Source: Morinoia aosen (Eukaryota; Arthropoda; Malacostraca; Amphipoda; Talitridae). Taken from it: a stretch of 64,000 nt of DNA. The notes under the pieces are model-generated. The model was not told the DNA's origin. It worked only from the letters and a program-made list of their open reading frames with translations, and ran no database searches. Positions 1-12,485 of the stretch are shown here, in pieces. Within the stretch, counting starts at the first letter, position 1. Every line of letters starts with the position of its first letter. The position numbers and the translations under genes were made by a program. Location: contig CM059563.1 in NCBI GenBank assembly GCA_030386875.1, positions 45,786,102 through 45,850,101 on the forward strand, read 5' to 3'.

Positions 1-571
1 GACCATCATAAAATTCGATTCATGTCAAGCATTTTGGTTTGTATTTTATATCGGTTACAGAAGCCGTTCACTCGGTAAATATACTTCCTCACTTTAATTG
101 ATCTTTTTGCGTGCTAAACTTCACAAGAAAATGCATTGTTCATTTTGATAAAAAACGTTTAATCCTGGAAAACTAGCTTATTTTGAATTCACAAATATTG
201 AGGTCATACATATCCACTATTGTAGTCTTATCATCTATTTGATTGTATTTCACGTTTCTTTCCCTCATAGAAGTATACCAAAGCATCAAGTGCAAACCGC
301 TGTGGCGCCAGAGGAATGAAGATGTTCATGGAGAGTATACATGCTCTCCAATTTTACAAAGATGCTTCGTTTCATTTTAATAGCTCCATAAAGTGCAGAA
401 GAATGGAGGGCGGTCGGAGCGCAAGCAATGTTTGAAATAATGCAATTTTGTCCTGATTTATAACCACGACCTCGATTGAATTGAGGCTCCGCAGGACATA
501 AAATGGAGGACAAAGCTCCATTAAAGACCGCTGTGTTTGCTGACGCGAATGCTCAGTAAAAACACGAGATA
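1..571. other. Non-coding stretch, nothing recognised
   Basis: AT-rich sequence at the window edge. The longest reading frame is 75 codons on the minus strand and has no recognisable motif or splice context. It may be intergenic or intronic. Confidence 0.5.
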
Positions 572-860
572 TTTATTTGCAAATAACAATGAATGAAAGC
601 CGCCAGCTCGCCAATGCGTCACTAAAGTTTGTTCGTTGTTTATGCGTGAGTCATTTATTTACAAGAGGCAATGAGGAAAGAGGGACATGCCCACCCAGGT
701 TTTGTCAAGCTAACGTTAGAAAAACATAGTTGTATAATTAAGGTTGGCTAGACAAGACCTCATTGCATCCTGTAAATAAATGACTCATGCATAAACACTA
801 AACTTCAGTGGCACATTGGCGAACTGACTGCTTTTAAATACCGTGATTTGCAATTCTTAA
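572..860. repeat. Imperfect inverted repeat (hairpin) with about 100-bp arms
   Basis: Left arm (about 572-681) and right arm (about 758-860) are reverse complements with scattered mismatches. The best-matched core is the TGAGTCATTTATTTACA block near 650-666, which faces TGTAAATAAATGACTCA near 771-787. The roughly 75-bp loop carries a separate sequence. The outer parts (GCAAAT..AC..) still align weakly. Such a structure could be a decayed foldback element or MITE. No clear target duplication was found. The AP-1-like heptamer TGAGTCA lies in both arms, but this follows from the symmetry. Confidence 0.7.
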
Positions 861-1357
861 GGCAAAATTAGCATGCGTATACAACCAGTTCACTTCCATC
901 TTCACTTCCGGAGCGTAGAGACTCATGATTATCATCGCGGAACGAGGCAGAGGTGCAGAGGTGGAGAGGGTTTGTTTCTCATTTTACACTACCGGTTAAA
1001 GTTCTGCGATTCTCATGCTTATTTCCAATAGAAACGTTATTCTTCAATATTCAAATATTTTCGCCTCATAAATTAACGAAATGTGGGCACTACACTAAAT
1101 CCAATACTAAATTCCTGCACTAAATGGGCAACGTAACTACCAGTAGTCTGCTGCGAATTTGAAAAGTGGGTTTGGGCCTAACTCGGCCTCTGCAGTTGGG
1201 TTTAGTCGTCCGGTCGGAGACGCTGACTTCCAATTTGTTTATTGCCTCATAAAGAAGTCGTCTTGAAGTCAGGGTGCTGCGAGGCCATCTGGCCGATGAA
1301 GGCAGGCCCCTGAAGCTCATTCGAGCAGAAGCTGCAGCTCAAACTTCTGTGACTTAC
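861..1357. other. Non-coding stretch, nothing recognised
   Basis: Includes a slightly GC-richer part near 1150-1320 with a 66-codon minus-strand frame. No motif, splice pair or repeat match to the rest of the window was seen. Confidence 0.45.
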
Positions 1358-1584
1358 CTAACACTTTGACCGCGAGGGGTTAAACTGAAGATCAATATTC
1401 AACTGAAATTTCAAGTAAATTGTAGTGTGCGATTTTGAAATAGCAAACTTTAATTTGATTGTGCTTTTATGTAGCTTTGATTAAGTGTTTATGAAAATTG
1501 AGTTTATTACTACCGGTCGGTCAGCAGCGTTATGAAAGTCTAATTCGTGACCGCAGGTGGCTCACGTTATGGTCAAAGTGTTAA
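1358..1584 (-). mobile_element. piggyBac-like TTAA MITE, family A, copy 1
   Basis: Ends in CACTTTGAC at 1362 and its complement GTCAAAGTG at 1572-1580, flanked by TAA on the left and TTAA on the right. The interior is the reverse complement of the other family A copies (2078, 25180, 30031 and 31105), including the conserved block around CAGCAGCGTTATGAAA. At about 227 bp it has no coding capacity. A TTAA target with 13-bp termini starting CAC is typical of non-autonomous piggyBac-superfamily elements. The superfamily assignment is inferred from ends and target site, since no transposase is present here. Confidence 0.8.
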
Positions 1585-2077
1585 GCTGGCTAATGTGATG
1601 AATTAAAAGCGATTTAGAAGGATCACAAGTAATGACATTTATGAATAATTATTGTGGTCTCATGTAATGTAAATGTACTGATTCGGGGTCATCCGGGTTA
1701 AAAAGGACATCTAAATTTGTGCGTTGACCCAAACAAGGCTTCTGGATGAACGAAGTTTAGTGTCTTTTTATTGATTACTCCAGCAGCTTCCATCGTAAGC
1801 CGAATCCAACTACCAGTAATTTTACCATTACAGAAACTGACACAACGAAGTTCTGAGGCATGATACCCGAAATTTTTCAATTAGTGACTATTCAGTCACT
1901 CTACAGAAGCCATCCACTAGCAAACGCAGCCTGAGAAATACTTAGTCAGTCATGTACGTAGTGTGTGTTTGGCGAAGTCAGTGAAGCCACTTCAGTATTT
2001 GTTATTTTTTCTTTATTATAGATTTGAACTCCGCTTGCTCTTAGTTAAAACGACCATCCTAAGGAACTTGGTGAAAT
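1585..2077. other. Non-coding spacer between two MITEs
   Basis: Holds a 60-codon minus-strand frame without recognisable features. Nothing else seen. Confidence 0.45.
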
Positions 2078-2231
2078 TTAACACTTTGACTGCAAAGTGC
2101 GCAACCGGTGGTACACGGAGGGTATTTTCATAATGCTGCTGACCAACCAGAAGTCGCAAACTCAATTTTCATAAATACTTAATCAACTTAAACTTGAACT
2201 TAATATTTAGTTGCCGCAGTCAAAGTGTTAA
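2078..2231 (+). mobile_element. piggyBac-like TTAA MITE, family A, copy 2 (internally deleted)
   Basis: Perfect TTAA on both sides, with termini CACTTTGACTGCA and its complement TTGCCGCAGTCAAAGTG. It is only about 154 bp against about 228 bp for full copies: the part after the AAATACTTAATCA block is missing. Both ends and the CATAATGCTGCTGACC block are retained, so the deletion is internal. Confidence 0.85.
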
Positions 2232-2895
2232 GATCAAATACCTCCGAATGAGTGTGAACTTTCATTGTTTCGTTTGGCTCACCCTGACAAGTGAAGGCGT
2301 AAGCATGTTGATGAGACGAAAGAACGAAATTAGAGTACAGAATAAAAGACGAAATCGTTCAGGAGGTTGACTGCAATGTACGCTGGCCTCCACTTCGAGA
2401 GGAAAAGTGAAGTAAAGTATGATAGATATGAAATACCGCACCATAAATTTAAATCAACAATCGACACTTATGGCAAGTGTTGCGTTTTCACGGTGGGTGG
2501 TTAGAGTTATAATTTCAGGCAGTACAAACACATCAAGCTTTATTTCAACTACTGTTGTTCATTTTTAGTTTTTATTAGTTTCTCGAACAATGACGGTGCT
2601 GCTACTCGTTAACGTAATAACTTAGGACATTTATATTTGCATAATTCCTAGCGTTGACTAAACTTTAATTTCACAATGCTGCAAAGAATATCTAAGCAGG
2701 TGAAAGATTTTAGGATGAATATGAACAGCTGGGAGAACAAGTAGGGCTTATTTTTACACTACACTACTTTATTTTTTGAGGACTGGAGCTATTCTCCCAG
2801 TGAACCTGCACATCGAAGTTTGTGAAGGTATCTAACTGGAAAATCAATTTAGGAGCCATGTTTTGTGGTCAGAAGAACGCACGAAACGATGTTTT
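2232..2895. other. Non-coding stretch, nothing recognised
   Basis: Short frames only (60 codons at most). No match to other repeats of the window was noticed. Confidence 0.45.
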
Positions 2896-3045
2896 GTGGT
2901 CTGCAAACCTGTGAAGTATGTTTGGAGAAAACTTAGAGAAGCAAGTGGTTCGAGGAGGATTATCTCTAACGATCCGCAAACATTTGAAGTATGTTTGGAG
3001 AAACCGTAGAGAAGCCAGTGGTCCGAGGTAGATCATCCTTACAGA
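2896..3045. repeat. Tandem duplication, about 73 bp x 2
   Basis: The segment from GCAAACCTGTGAAGTATG (near 2903) recurs 73 bp later as GCAAACATTTGAAGTATG, each followed by a TTTGGAGAAA...AGAGAAGC.AGTGGT.CGAGG stretch. Two units, roughly 85% alike by eye. No coding meaning is apparent. Confidence 0.8.
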
Positions 3046-3869
3046 GAAGGACGGTAGAGGATCTTAAATGGCTTGGAGCAACAACTTTTTTCGTTTGATG
3101 AGAGGAGAACGTTCTTAATCCAGCGATCTCCACAAATCCTAGCTCTTTCTGATTCACCCAAAGTAAAAGGAAAACATATTTTAAGAAATTTATCTTTAAA
3201 ATAAACATACTATTGTCTTATCTACTGTCTATGATGTACATAATGAGATTTTTCAAAATTTCCCATGCCATTAATTAGTGGAATCAGCTCACACGCATAA
3301 AATCTGATGAATTAACAGTGCAAAGGGCCCAAGCAGAATTAAGTTAAAAATTTACGTTTTACATTAGAAATGAACATCAGAAATCAGACGCCTAGCAAGG
3401 GAAGAATTTTTTTTCATAATTACCAATCATGTTTATTATGACACATAAATGTTATCCTACTTACAAACATCTTCTGGAATGCTTTTCTCTTGAGCTTTCT
3501 CTTAAACCAGGATATTTTTTTATAGTATCAATTTTACAGAGGTTATGTAAGCGGAGTAGGTTTGTAAATTCATTAAATCTGTGAGGTCGGTATTAGGCTG
3601 ACACTGCACAGAGGTCCCGAGGAATAAGAATATCTCGGTACAGACAACACACGTGTTAACTAACGCACATAATTAACTTGTAACTACAATTCAACTACAG
3701 TATTTCAATTACAATAAATAATTGTTGTAATAATTTAGTTACAGAAATGAATTTCTTCAATGTTGTTTTCAATGCTCAGGAATGTACGTACCCAACTTTG
3801 TATAACATCCATTTGAACAGAACCTGTTTTTTTGTGCGATTCTCGCGTGTTGAAATCCTGATGTGAACC
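3046..3869. other. Non-coding stretch, nothing recognised
   Basis: AT-rich, with a run of TAATTG/CAATTA-rich sequence near 3660-3750. No gene or repeat supported. Confidence 0.45.
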
Positions 3870-4230
3870 ATGGTTCTTGTCATCCTTCCTGATCCCTCGT
3901 CACACCTCCCCTTCCTCCTCTGCCACTTTTTCTTTCCTTTCCACCACCTCCTTTCCCTTGTCCAGAAATCTACCCTTCCTCCTACCGCCATCTTCCCCAC
4001 TGTCCTCATCAGCTACTCTTCCTCTGATCTCCTTGCCCTTTCTCTTTCACCTCCCTTTCCTCCCGCGTACCTCCTCTTCTTTCTCCCACTGTATTCTCCC
4101 TTCCCTCCCACTGTATTCTCCCTTTCCTCCCACTGTATTCTCCCTTTCCTCCCACTGTATTCTCCCTTTCCTCCCACTGTACTCTCTTTTTCCTCCCACT
4201 CCTCCCCTTCCTCCCTCTCCCACCCCCATC
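3870..4230. repeat. Polypyrimidine tract with a 22-bp minisatellite
   Basis: An almost pure C/T strand of about 350 bp. Inside it, CACTGTATTC starts at 4087, 4109, 4131, 4153 and (as CACTGTACTC) 4175, with a last CACT at 4197, an exact 22-bp period over about five units. Long open frames on both strands here arise from the low complexity. Polypurine/polypyrimidine tracts of this length can form triplex (H-DNA) structures, though mirror symmetry is only partial. Confidence 0.9.
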
Positions 4231-4452
4231 GACTGGGCACCACTACAGATTGCCTACTATTGCGGCAGTAGCGACCGACAGATTTATTGCCTTCAGTGCC
4301 ACCCAAGCTTATGAGCCGCGATAAAAAAAATTGTAGCGCAACTAAATGACTTGGCGCTAAAGCGCGTGTCTTGGCTCCTGGAAATGACGGAGTGTGAAAG
4401 GACGCAATGCGCCAGATCTCTTATAAAGCCCTGAAAAGGTATAAAAAAAACA

Positions 4453-4661
4453 CTAAATATGCCTCAAACATTAAAAAGACCACTTGAAAAGGCCTCAAAC
4501 ATTATAAAAACCACCTACGAAGGCCTCAAACATTTTAAAAACAACTTCTAAAGGCCTCAAACATTATGAGAACCACGTATAACGGCCTCAAACGCTATGA
4601 AAAACCACTTATAAATGCCTCAAACCTTTTAAAGACCACTTACAAAGGCCTCAAACTTTGC
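4453..4661. repeat. Degenerate minisatellite, about 31-32 bp, 6-7 units
   Basis: Each unit contains GCCTCAAAC followed by an A-rich stretch and ACCACTTA. Units begin near 4455 and run to about 4661. They differ at many positions, so the array is old. Confidence 0.9.
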
Positions 4662-6748
4662 ATTACATTAAGCGTTGTGTTGTAGCCTGGAAGGTAGCTT
4701 TCTGAGTGTGTCAAAGGGTGCAGTGTCATTAAATGTATTTTTGCATCATATTTATTATAGATTATTTTTATTGGGTAAACAAATTGGATTCACTTAATTT
4801 GGAATAATGCCTAAATCTGATTTTAGCCATTAAAGCCAAAAAAGCTGGGAGTGGTCATTTAATTTACATATAAATAAAAACACATTGGTATTCTAAGAAC
4901 AGTTCTCATATACCCTTCATATAATACTGAAAAGCTGCTTATTATAGCAAAGCGTATATGGTTATTTTGGCTCCTCAATATTATTCAACGAATTTGCAAC
5001 TCCCGCTTACGTTGGAAAGCGGAGGGTAAGCATCAACAATCTCAGGAAATTGACGGCTGCAATTTAATTAATATTTTGGTAGTGCTACATTTTTAGATAA
5101 TGTATTCAAAAAACGATTATTAATTATGTTTGACATTCATCTCAGTTTTTCTCTGTCACGAGACGTAAAGTCCTTCGTCAATTTGCATTAACGAAGGAAT
5201 CTACGGCACAGGGTGAGGACTGGCAGTCCTCCATGAAAAGGAAATAATGGTGTTACCTACAAAAAATGGAAGACCAAGCATTACATGCGTCAATGTGCTA
5301 CAAACTTACAGTAACGTGAAATTATTTACTGTAATCATCGAGTTTGACGACCCAGATTTACTCTTATGCCATTCTTCTCGCAATTTTCAATTCACTTCTT
5401 CGAATACAACTTCCGTGTTCTCAATCAAATGGGCACACATACTCATCAATCTTTTCCAAATTGTATTCTAGGAATGAAATCATGATAATGTAAGTTATAC
5501 GTTGAAGCGCAAGCATGCAATGCCGAAAGCAAATGCGACATTTATCAGTTGTGGACACAGTAGCCCCTACCTCAAACTGACTTCCTGAAAAATCTTCATT
5601 TATTATTTCCCCAATTTCCCCTACTAACATTACAACTACACATACCACAATGAGCATTTACTCAACGATATACACGCAAGCCCATCATTCTACATGTCAC
5701 TCTCTCAATACCGTGTATCGTTAACAACACTCCCAATCACAACTTTAATACTGTTCTCCCCAACAGACATCAGGTTATTATTCAGGACCATTTTCTCCAG
5801 GGGTGTTATTCCATTACACGAGCGTTGGTTGACTCTCTACTGATCACGATGATAATTTCCGAGCTTTTTTTTGGTTTTTCTTCCCACTATCTACAATTAA
5901 AAATGAATACACTATTTAATTCACTGCGATACTTTAATGTCAATATTCGATGTCATTTCAACATCTCATTCATTTTAAACAAACAAATTTTTGAGCAACT
6001 TCCTAGTGATATGAGTTTCTTCCGAGAACTCACCCCTCCTAGAGAAGTGTTTTTGTACATATCACTTAGCCGTTGTTTGGCAGTAGAGCTCTTGGTTTGT
6101 TACTTAGTACGCTATTTCTGATAGGAAAAAAACTACATTTTAGTGGGCTATGAAATGGCGTCAAACTAATCCTGAATTTACGCAAGTATTTCTTGTTTAC
6201 TCTAAGCATTTCTACTTATCGCGTACGTACTCGCACTTCAACGTGACACGCACGATGGTGTTTTAAGTTGAACTGAGTTTCCCAAATCACAAGATTTCCC
6301 TAGTGGGTATGAACTTTTTCCGCACCTCGATGAAAGAACTAATAATTTTGCAAGTATTTTGTTGATACTTGCTTAATCTCGCCCTAACTTGAGTGTTTCC
6401 ATTGGTTAGTCATGTTGGGTTCTTCCTCCGCTTCTAAGATTCCAGGTTTAAGACCTTTTTCTGGAAACTAGTTAACCCTCAACATTTTTTGGTTTATTTC
6501 TGTTAACAATTTATACATAGAGGTCCGGAGCTAAGCAAGAGTCTCAAACAACCCTCTTCTGCGAGGGTATAGATTACACTTGTGCACTTGGGTCTCGGCT
6601 CGTGCACTTGGGTCTCGGCTAAACAGATAAATGAAATAAAGCGCTCGTGCTAAAATTATCTCTATATTTGAATGCTGAACAAGCCATGCATTTCATTCAT
6701 GAGTGTAAGTTTGTTTACGCATTTCCAGATGTGCGTGCTGTGTTGCGC
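4662..6748. other. Non-coding stretch with scattered short frames
   Basis: Two kilobases of AT-rich DNA. The longest frame (98 codons, plus strand at 5825-6121) is hydrophobic and shows no motif or splice support. A small 21-bp direct duplication ending in CACTTGGGTCTCGGCT sits at about 6580-6620. Nothing else supported. Confidence 0.45.
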
Positions 6749-6972
6749 GATGTTTTTTATAAATTACTTCCTGACTAACCTTTTCTCAATACTTGATTGT
6801 CATTTACGATGGTGTTTCAATCTGCTCCGGTATAGCGTTTTTTGTCTTTTTCCTACTTCGATGTTCTTTATAAATAACTTCGTGACTAACATTTTCTCAA
6901 TACTTGATTGTCATTTACGACGGGGTTTCAATCTGCTCCCGTATAACGTTTTTTGTCTTTTTCCTACTTCGA
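6749..6972. repeat. Tandem duplication, about 110 bp x 2
   Basis: Starting at the GATGTTTTTTATAAAT block near 6749, the sequence repeats from GATGTTCTTTATAAAT near 6859. Both units contain TTTCTCAATACTTGATTG and end in TTTTTCCTACTTCGAT. A 117-codon frame spans both units but is most likely a by-product. Confidence 0.9.
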
Positions 6973-7108
6973 TAATTTCAACTAAAAACTTGGGAGTTTC
7001 GAATAATTCCTTAGCAGTATTCTAATTATTTATAATTTGTTAGCCATTTCTTGGAATATAAAATATCCAAGAGATGATATTTTTCATTTCTCATTCAACT
7101 ACCCTTGA

Positions 7109-7321
7109 CAGAGTTAGACTATTAGCACGCCACGTATGGTTTGTCTATTAGTACGCCTCGTATATTTTGTCCATTAATATGCCTCGCATGGTCTATCTAC
7201 TTGTACACCTCTGATAGTTTGTCTATTAGTACACCTCGTATAGTTTGTCTATTATTATGCCTCGTATGGCTTATCTATTTGTACACCTCTGATGGTTTGT
7301 CAATTAGTACTCCTCGTATGG
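7109..7321. repeat. Degenerate minisatellite, about 26 bp, 8 units
   Basis: Units read roughly TAGTACGCCTCGTATGGTTTGTCTAT with two alternating sub-types (..TTAGTACACCTCGTATAG.. and ..TTGTACACCTCTGATGG..). The sub-types recur in the same order, which suggests duplication of a two-unit block. Confidence 0.9.
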
Positions 7322-7608
7322 AACTTTTGTTTTAGGACGTCCTATATTAAGAAACTTTTTAAAACCCAATATGTTGGTATGTATCTCATGTGGCAACTTG
7401 GAAATAAACGGTTTTTCTTTTCTTTCTTCTTTTTCGGCTGATCAACCACAACAATGTGCCCCCTCAGCCTGAGATAGGTGCCAGTCCCTCTGAGGTCCAA
7501 CCAAGCTTCCCTCACACATTCTCAGCATCTCAGCACAACACCATCTTGTAGGCTGAACACAACACTTTAAGCACAAACACACCTCTTCGACACAAAAGCA
7601 CATTCGCG

Positions 7609-7610
<2 letters not shown>

Positions 7611-7670
<60 letters not shown>
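7611..7670. repeat. (CA)n microsatellite, about 29 repeats
   Basis: Uninterrupted CA dinucleotides over about 58 bp, ending in ACATAC. This is potential Z-DNA and probably polymorphic. The minus-strand poly-CV reading frame across it is not a gene. Confidence 0.98.
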
Positions 7671-7671
<1 letters not shown>

Positions 7672-9839
7672 ATATTGAGAGTTTTACTACCCAGCAAAAT
7701 TTAACAGAAACATCATTATTTGAACCTAACAAATTCAGGAATTGTAAACATTTCTTCAATCAATTTATAAATTATTCGTCACGCTAGTGCCACAAACGTA
7801 ATTAGGACACTCAAGAAAATTTTAAAGATTTATTACTCGATGAAAAGGCAAACACGCACTATCACAGGAGCATTGTAAAAAGGATTGGTTTGCTGTTTCT
7901 AAACACATTCGGAGCACTCAACTTTAGTTCATGAAGTATATAATTGCGCGATGAAAACTAAAGGTACGCGCAAAAAAAAAAAAATGGCGAGGCCGTATAT
8001 GTATATATATATATAGCAGTTACTGGCATTGTGTTGCGCCACAAATAAATTCGGTCCCCGTCTAACAGAGCGTACCATTTTATCTGCACCCTACACCCTT
8101 GCTCTCCGCTCCAGAGCCAATTTATTTTAAAGGTTGCTCTCAATTAATATTTAAATTGATTCTCGCGTTACAGTCAACACTGGTAGAATACTGAATGACC
8201 GATGTGTTATTTTTCTCTATCAGTATTCAGGTACAGTTCGATAAAATCGGTATTTTTACTTCAGCCCGAGACCAGCGCACCTATTAATATCATGCAAATG
8301 TATAGAACTATAACCGTATTAATAAATAATAAATTCAGTTCGATGCTCGTGATGCTGGTCATCAACGACTCCGCGTATTTTATTTTAGAAAAATAGAAGC
8401 CATATAAATACTTTAATTACTATGAGATCCATCGCTGCGGTAGTGGCTTGAATGTATGCAAGCCGATAGTTACGGCCAACCTATGCAATCACTGCCAGTA
8501 ATATCATCGTCCAACAGAAATAAGCATGCAATGTGGTACTGTATATTTCAAAATAATAATCCACTCAGGCCTGGTACTTGTCTTGGGTTGAGGGATTGAA
8601 ATTTTCCCACTTATTCAAGAGGAAATGGTTGAGACTTGATTTGTCCCGCTTTTGAATAGTTACAGAGGCTATTTATTCATGTGTAAATACGAGATATATG
8701 CGAGGGCTGCTGCAGAGCTGTTATGTTTAAGGCTGTATCACCACCGTATTGTAAAACTTCCCTACAGTCACTCAGGTTTTAATATTCAAGGGGCTTAATG
8801 GTAACTATTTTTTCGCCAGGAGCCAGGAAATAGAGTCTGATGCCTCTGTTGGCTCATTATGTTTTTTGTGTCTTATACGAAAATATTAGTGGTGCTTAGC
8901 AAGCATTCAATTGCACACCAGCAACTAAACTGGTAGCTTTGTTCTGGTTAGGAACCGACTACGATTTTGAAAATTCCAACGTTGAAAAACTTTTGATATT
9001 TCTTCGAATTCTTGAGGTACGATTTGGAATATATGAATTACATTGTTTTACTCACAAGCAGAACACGCGATGAATTATTTTCACAAAGAAAATGTTTTGC
9101 GATTTTTACTTTCAGAAAATCAGTGAAAAACTATCGATCACCGTGCTATGAGATCTAACACTGACAGGAGATGTAAAATAGACTGATGGTTCCCACGGCT
9201 GAGGCAGAGTCTCTCGCGAAAAAAATATAGCTGGTCACATATTGACCAATTACCAAAGCTAATATGATCATGGCTGATTCTCAACCTCTTCTCTCTCTGT
9301 TGGATAAAACTAACATTTTTAATGCTTATATTTTTTCGTAAATCATACGTGGTAGAATTTGTGTTAACAATTATTTGCACTCCTGGTTTATCAATCCGTT
9401 TTCATCAGCAGGCTGTGAACTGAGCAATTTTTAATTTCTCACTATCTTGTGGAGGAACAGAATGTGCTAGCAAATTTACGACCATGAGGAAAAGGATTGA
9501 ACCTATTTTTTAGATCTTAACTAAAAGTTCATTATTTATAAATGTAATCTTAATTTATTTGCAATCAGGAACTAAAATAACTTACAGGACATGCCCAACC
9601 AAAGGAAATGTCTTCATACAGACAAAAACTATCATCGTTCATCATTTCACGCTGTACCTTCCACGGTAATAATTGAAGCTACTTATTATTCAAAGCTAAC
9701 ATGAATATATAAAATATTCAAAGCCAAATTCACGGAATGCAACACCGTGAAACAATTTTACAACAACCGCACATTGTTGTTAATGCGAGTAGAATGCAAA
9801 TTTCCTGAGCCTTCATTTTTTTAGGTGCGCCGCTCATTT
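7671..9839. other. Non-coding stretch, nothing recognised
   Basis: Contains a short (AT)n run near 8000 and several 60-80-codon frames without motifs. I found no transposon match. Confidence 0.45.
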
Positions 9840-10140
9840 TATGAGAATTAATATTTATTGCGGAGGAAGCCGCTTAGTTGGGACGAAATGAGGCATTTCC
9901 TGGATCGCCGGGAACAATATTAGAAATAAATAATGCTGTATTTGTTGGTGGCAACAAAGCTCCACGAAAAAAGCCGACCAAATATGATGGATGGCGAGCA
10001 CAGCGGCCAGTGGGATGTTTTTGAGCGTGGCAGCCTTTGATAAATGACGGCCACTGACACAGCTGTTGTACGGGGCCGAATTATGACACCAGATTGGTCG
10101 TGGTGAGCGGCAGGACCTAGAGTGGCTCAGGCTAGTGTCT
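9840..10140. promoter_or_regulatory. GC-elevated block, possible conserved non-coding element
   Basis: Markedly richer in GC than its surroundings, with all six frames interrupted and no repeat match elsewhere in the window. It contains CCTTTGATAA (TCF-like), CAGCTGTTG (E-box) and ATTTGTTGG (forkhead-like) words. These words are common by chance. The call rests on the compositional contrast alone and is a guess at constraint. Confidence 0.25.
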
Positions 10141-10295
10141 TAGTGATCAGATTTTGTATTACTTTCCCGGGTGGAATAAACGGCAGCTGTACACCCAATA
10201 TGGTAGCAGTTTTTTCAAGAATATCACCTGAAGCCATGAGTAATTACCACGCAAGTGTGCTGATGAACACAAATATTTGCTGTCACAATTGATTG

Positions 10296-10643
10296 ATTAT
10301 AAGAAAGTTTTAGCCTCCCTTTACCACAAAAAAGATGTTCAAAGAGAGGAATGATTAAGAAAACATTTAGTATTGAGTTGAGGGACCGTGGAATTACGAA
10401 CAAGGTGCATAAAAAGAGTAAGCTGAGAAAGAAGTTCATGAAACATGATGAAAGTTGAAGAAGAAAGTAGTAGGGGCTGAAAAACAGAATAGTGAACCGA
10501 AAAAGGATGGTCCGTAACAAAACAAAAAAATCTATTGTTTCAAAAAAAGATGGCCTACGTAACCTTTAGTTCGGGACCTCGCATAATTCTCTCTGGGAGC
10601 GCTAATTCCCATAGGTACAATAGTTGTCTCCCCATGAGGTGAT
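10296..10643 (+). repeat. Dispersed repeat family C, copy 1
   Basis: Full-length copy (about 350 bp) from AAGTTTTAGCCTCCC to the palindromic end ..TTGTCTCCCCATGAGG. The middle holds the family hallmarks AAGTTGAAGAAGAAAGTAGT and GATGGTCCGTAACAAAAC, and near the end GGGAGCGCTAATTCCCATAG. No tRNA-type A/B box, terminal inverted repeat or poly(A) tail is apparent, so the class is unknown. The 98-codon minus-strand frame inside it is a shadow: related frames recur in other copies. Confidence 0.85.
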
Positions 10644-12219
10644 TTGCTGTCATATTAAAGTTTTAAGCTTGACATGTGTTTTTTTGGCAGAAACAATGAG
10701 ATGAAGCCAAGCAAGGCGACATAAGTGTAATGTAACGTGTTTCAGTCGAGTTGTATAATTCAGTGTCATGGATCAGTTCTTCGCAGGAGAAAATATTGCA
10801 ATAAATTTTATGAATAACGTAGCTCGTGCATAATTTCACGAACTATCGATAGTGCATGTACAATAGGGTAGCAGATAAAAGAGCTGGTATTATTAGATGT
10901 CCTTCGTGTAGTTTTGGTGAGAGTTAGTAGTTATTATAACTCACATAAGTGATGAATAACGGGTTTGGTGGGAATTCTGATCTTTGTCTGGAAATTCAAG
11001 ACATCTCCCCCGAAAAGCACCTAAAAAACTCATGATGTAACAGTACTTTTATCAATATTGTATCCGCGCCGTAATTTCCTGGAATTTTGGAATAATTTTC
11101 GAGTTAATTTCCAGATTTTGTATTATTTCACTGCCTAACGCTAACGAAGAACATAATTGAATGATTCAGAAAAATCACACTCTGATGTAATATTAATAAC
11201 ACTACGGTGTGACGATGTATATTACTGAAATTCGGACGAGAGGGTATGACAACACACACACACATTCATTTTACCAGACGCAGGTTGGGCGATAATTTTC
11301 AATCTTTGTTCTACAAAATTGAAAAATTAGCTATTATTTTGCGGCTGTGGAACACATGGGCAAAGTTCACTTTCAAATGAAAATTACAAACGGGTACTTT
11401 TTCGAATATTTGGCGTAACCATGTACAACTGAATTATATTGAATACTGAATTAAAATTAATATTCAAACGTTGGATTCTCATTACGAAAGTTTTCCAAGT
11501 AAATGATTCACTGTGTGGGTATATTTAACGTATAGTTCTAATGTCCGTCTTTAATGATCTAGTTACAGGCATCAAATAGGTCTGGAAAATTTTGTTCAAA
11601 GCATCTTTGTAAACTCCTCCGTTAACTAACTCGCAGAACTACTTATTACTTTACTTCTTCTATTAGTACGTTAAAATTAATTATTCTACTTTTTTAAATT
11701 GATTAGATATTACATATGGAGCTGACTGGATACCTGGATTCAACAGCATTTACTTTCGATAAGTGATCATTCCCTGTCGAGGTTCAAATTCCACGAATTA
11801 TTGGTTTAAAAAATTTAATAGGAGCGGAATGTTCCTCAAAGTACGATTCCGTTGTAAAGCCCAACTTTAAAATCCTCCAGAATTTGTTCATTTTGACAAG
11901 TATTCCTGATATATATAATGTTGTTAACGACTCGTACATTTTGATACCTTCACCGCATTCTTTCCTGAGTTGAGATTCTTATGACTGATTTCAGTTGGAG
12001 CTAAAAACCCATGCATCCTCGGCTTGCTCTGTTCACATGCAGACCAAATGTTAGTGTTCAGAGCACATCTCTGAACTTGAAACTGCGCTGATCCGTGATC
12101 AGACTTCATTTACTCTTTGAGAAGTTTTTCCAAACTTCGAATGAAGGATCTCTCCTGCGAGTCCTGATGAGTTCGAAATAATTCTCGAACTGCAAAAAAG
12201 TCTTATCTATAGGAGTGAT
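10644..12219. other. Non-coding stretch, nothing recognised
   Basis: Includes short CA-rich DNA near 11255 and a B-box-like GGTTCAAATTCC near 11782 without a convincing tRNA fold. No gene supported. Confidence 0.45.
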
Positions 12220-12485
12220 AAATAGACTTGCCTTCGAAACTGAACATTACTTTGGTCTGAGAACAACAAAATAACCTTACCTCGAGAGCTGGAAAATAAC
12301 TTCAACTTGAGGGCTTTGAACTAACTTCTCATTCAGGACTGGAAAATTGTATTACCTGGAAAACTAAACAATAACATCTTGAGGGGTACAAAACACCCTT
12401 GCCCGAAAATTCGTAAACAACCTGACCTTGGAAATGGCACAATAACTTTGCCTTCAGAACTCTAAAATAAACTTATCTTGCACGA
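12220..12485. repeat. Very degenerate minisatellite, about 28-30 bp
   Basis: A recurring pattern of roughly 'aactgGAAAATAACtttaccttgag' can be followed for about nine units (e.g. near 12285, 12340, 12425 and 12465). Individual units share only about two-thirds of positions. This is a relic array. Confidence 0.6.

Noticed and set aside
3776-4314. Ser/Pro/Phe-rich frames of 133-145 codons and basic antisense frames
   Set aside because: Low-complexity polypyrimidine tract with a 22-bp repeat; both strands open.
7442-7759. 105-codon minus-strand frame with a poly-CV core
   Set aside because: Driven by the (CA)n microsatellite.
11700-11830. tRNA gene suggested by GGTTCAAATTCC
   Set aside because: No matching A box, acceptor stem or cloverleaf could be drawn.
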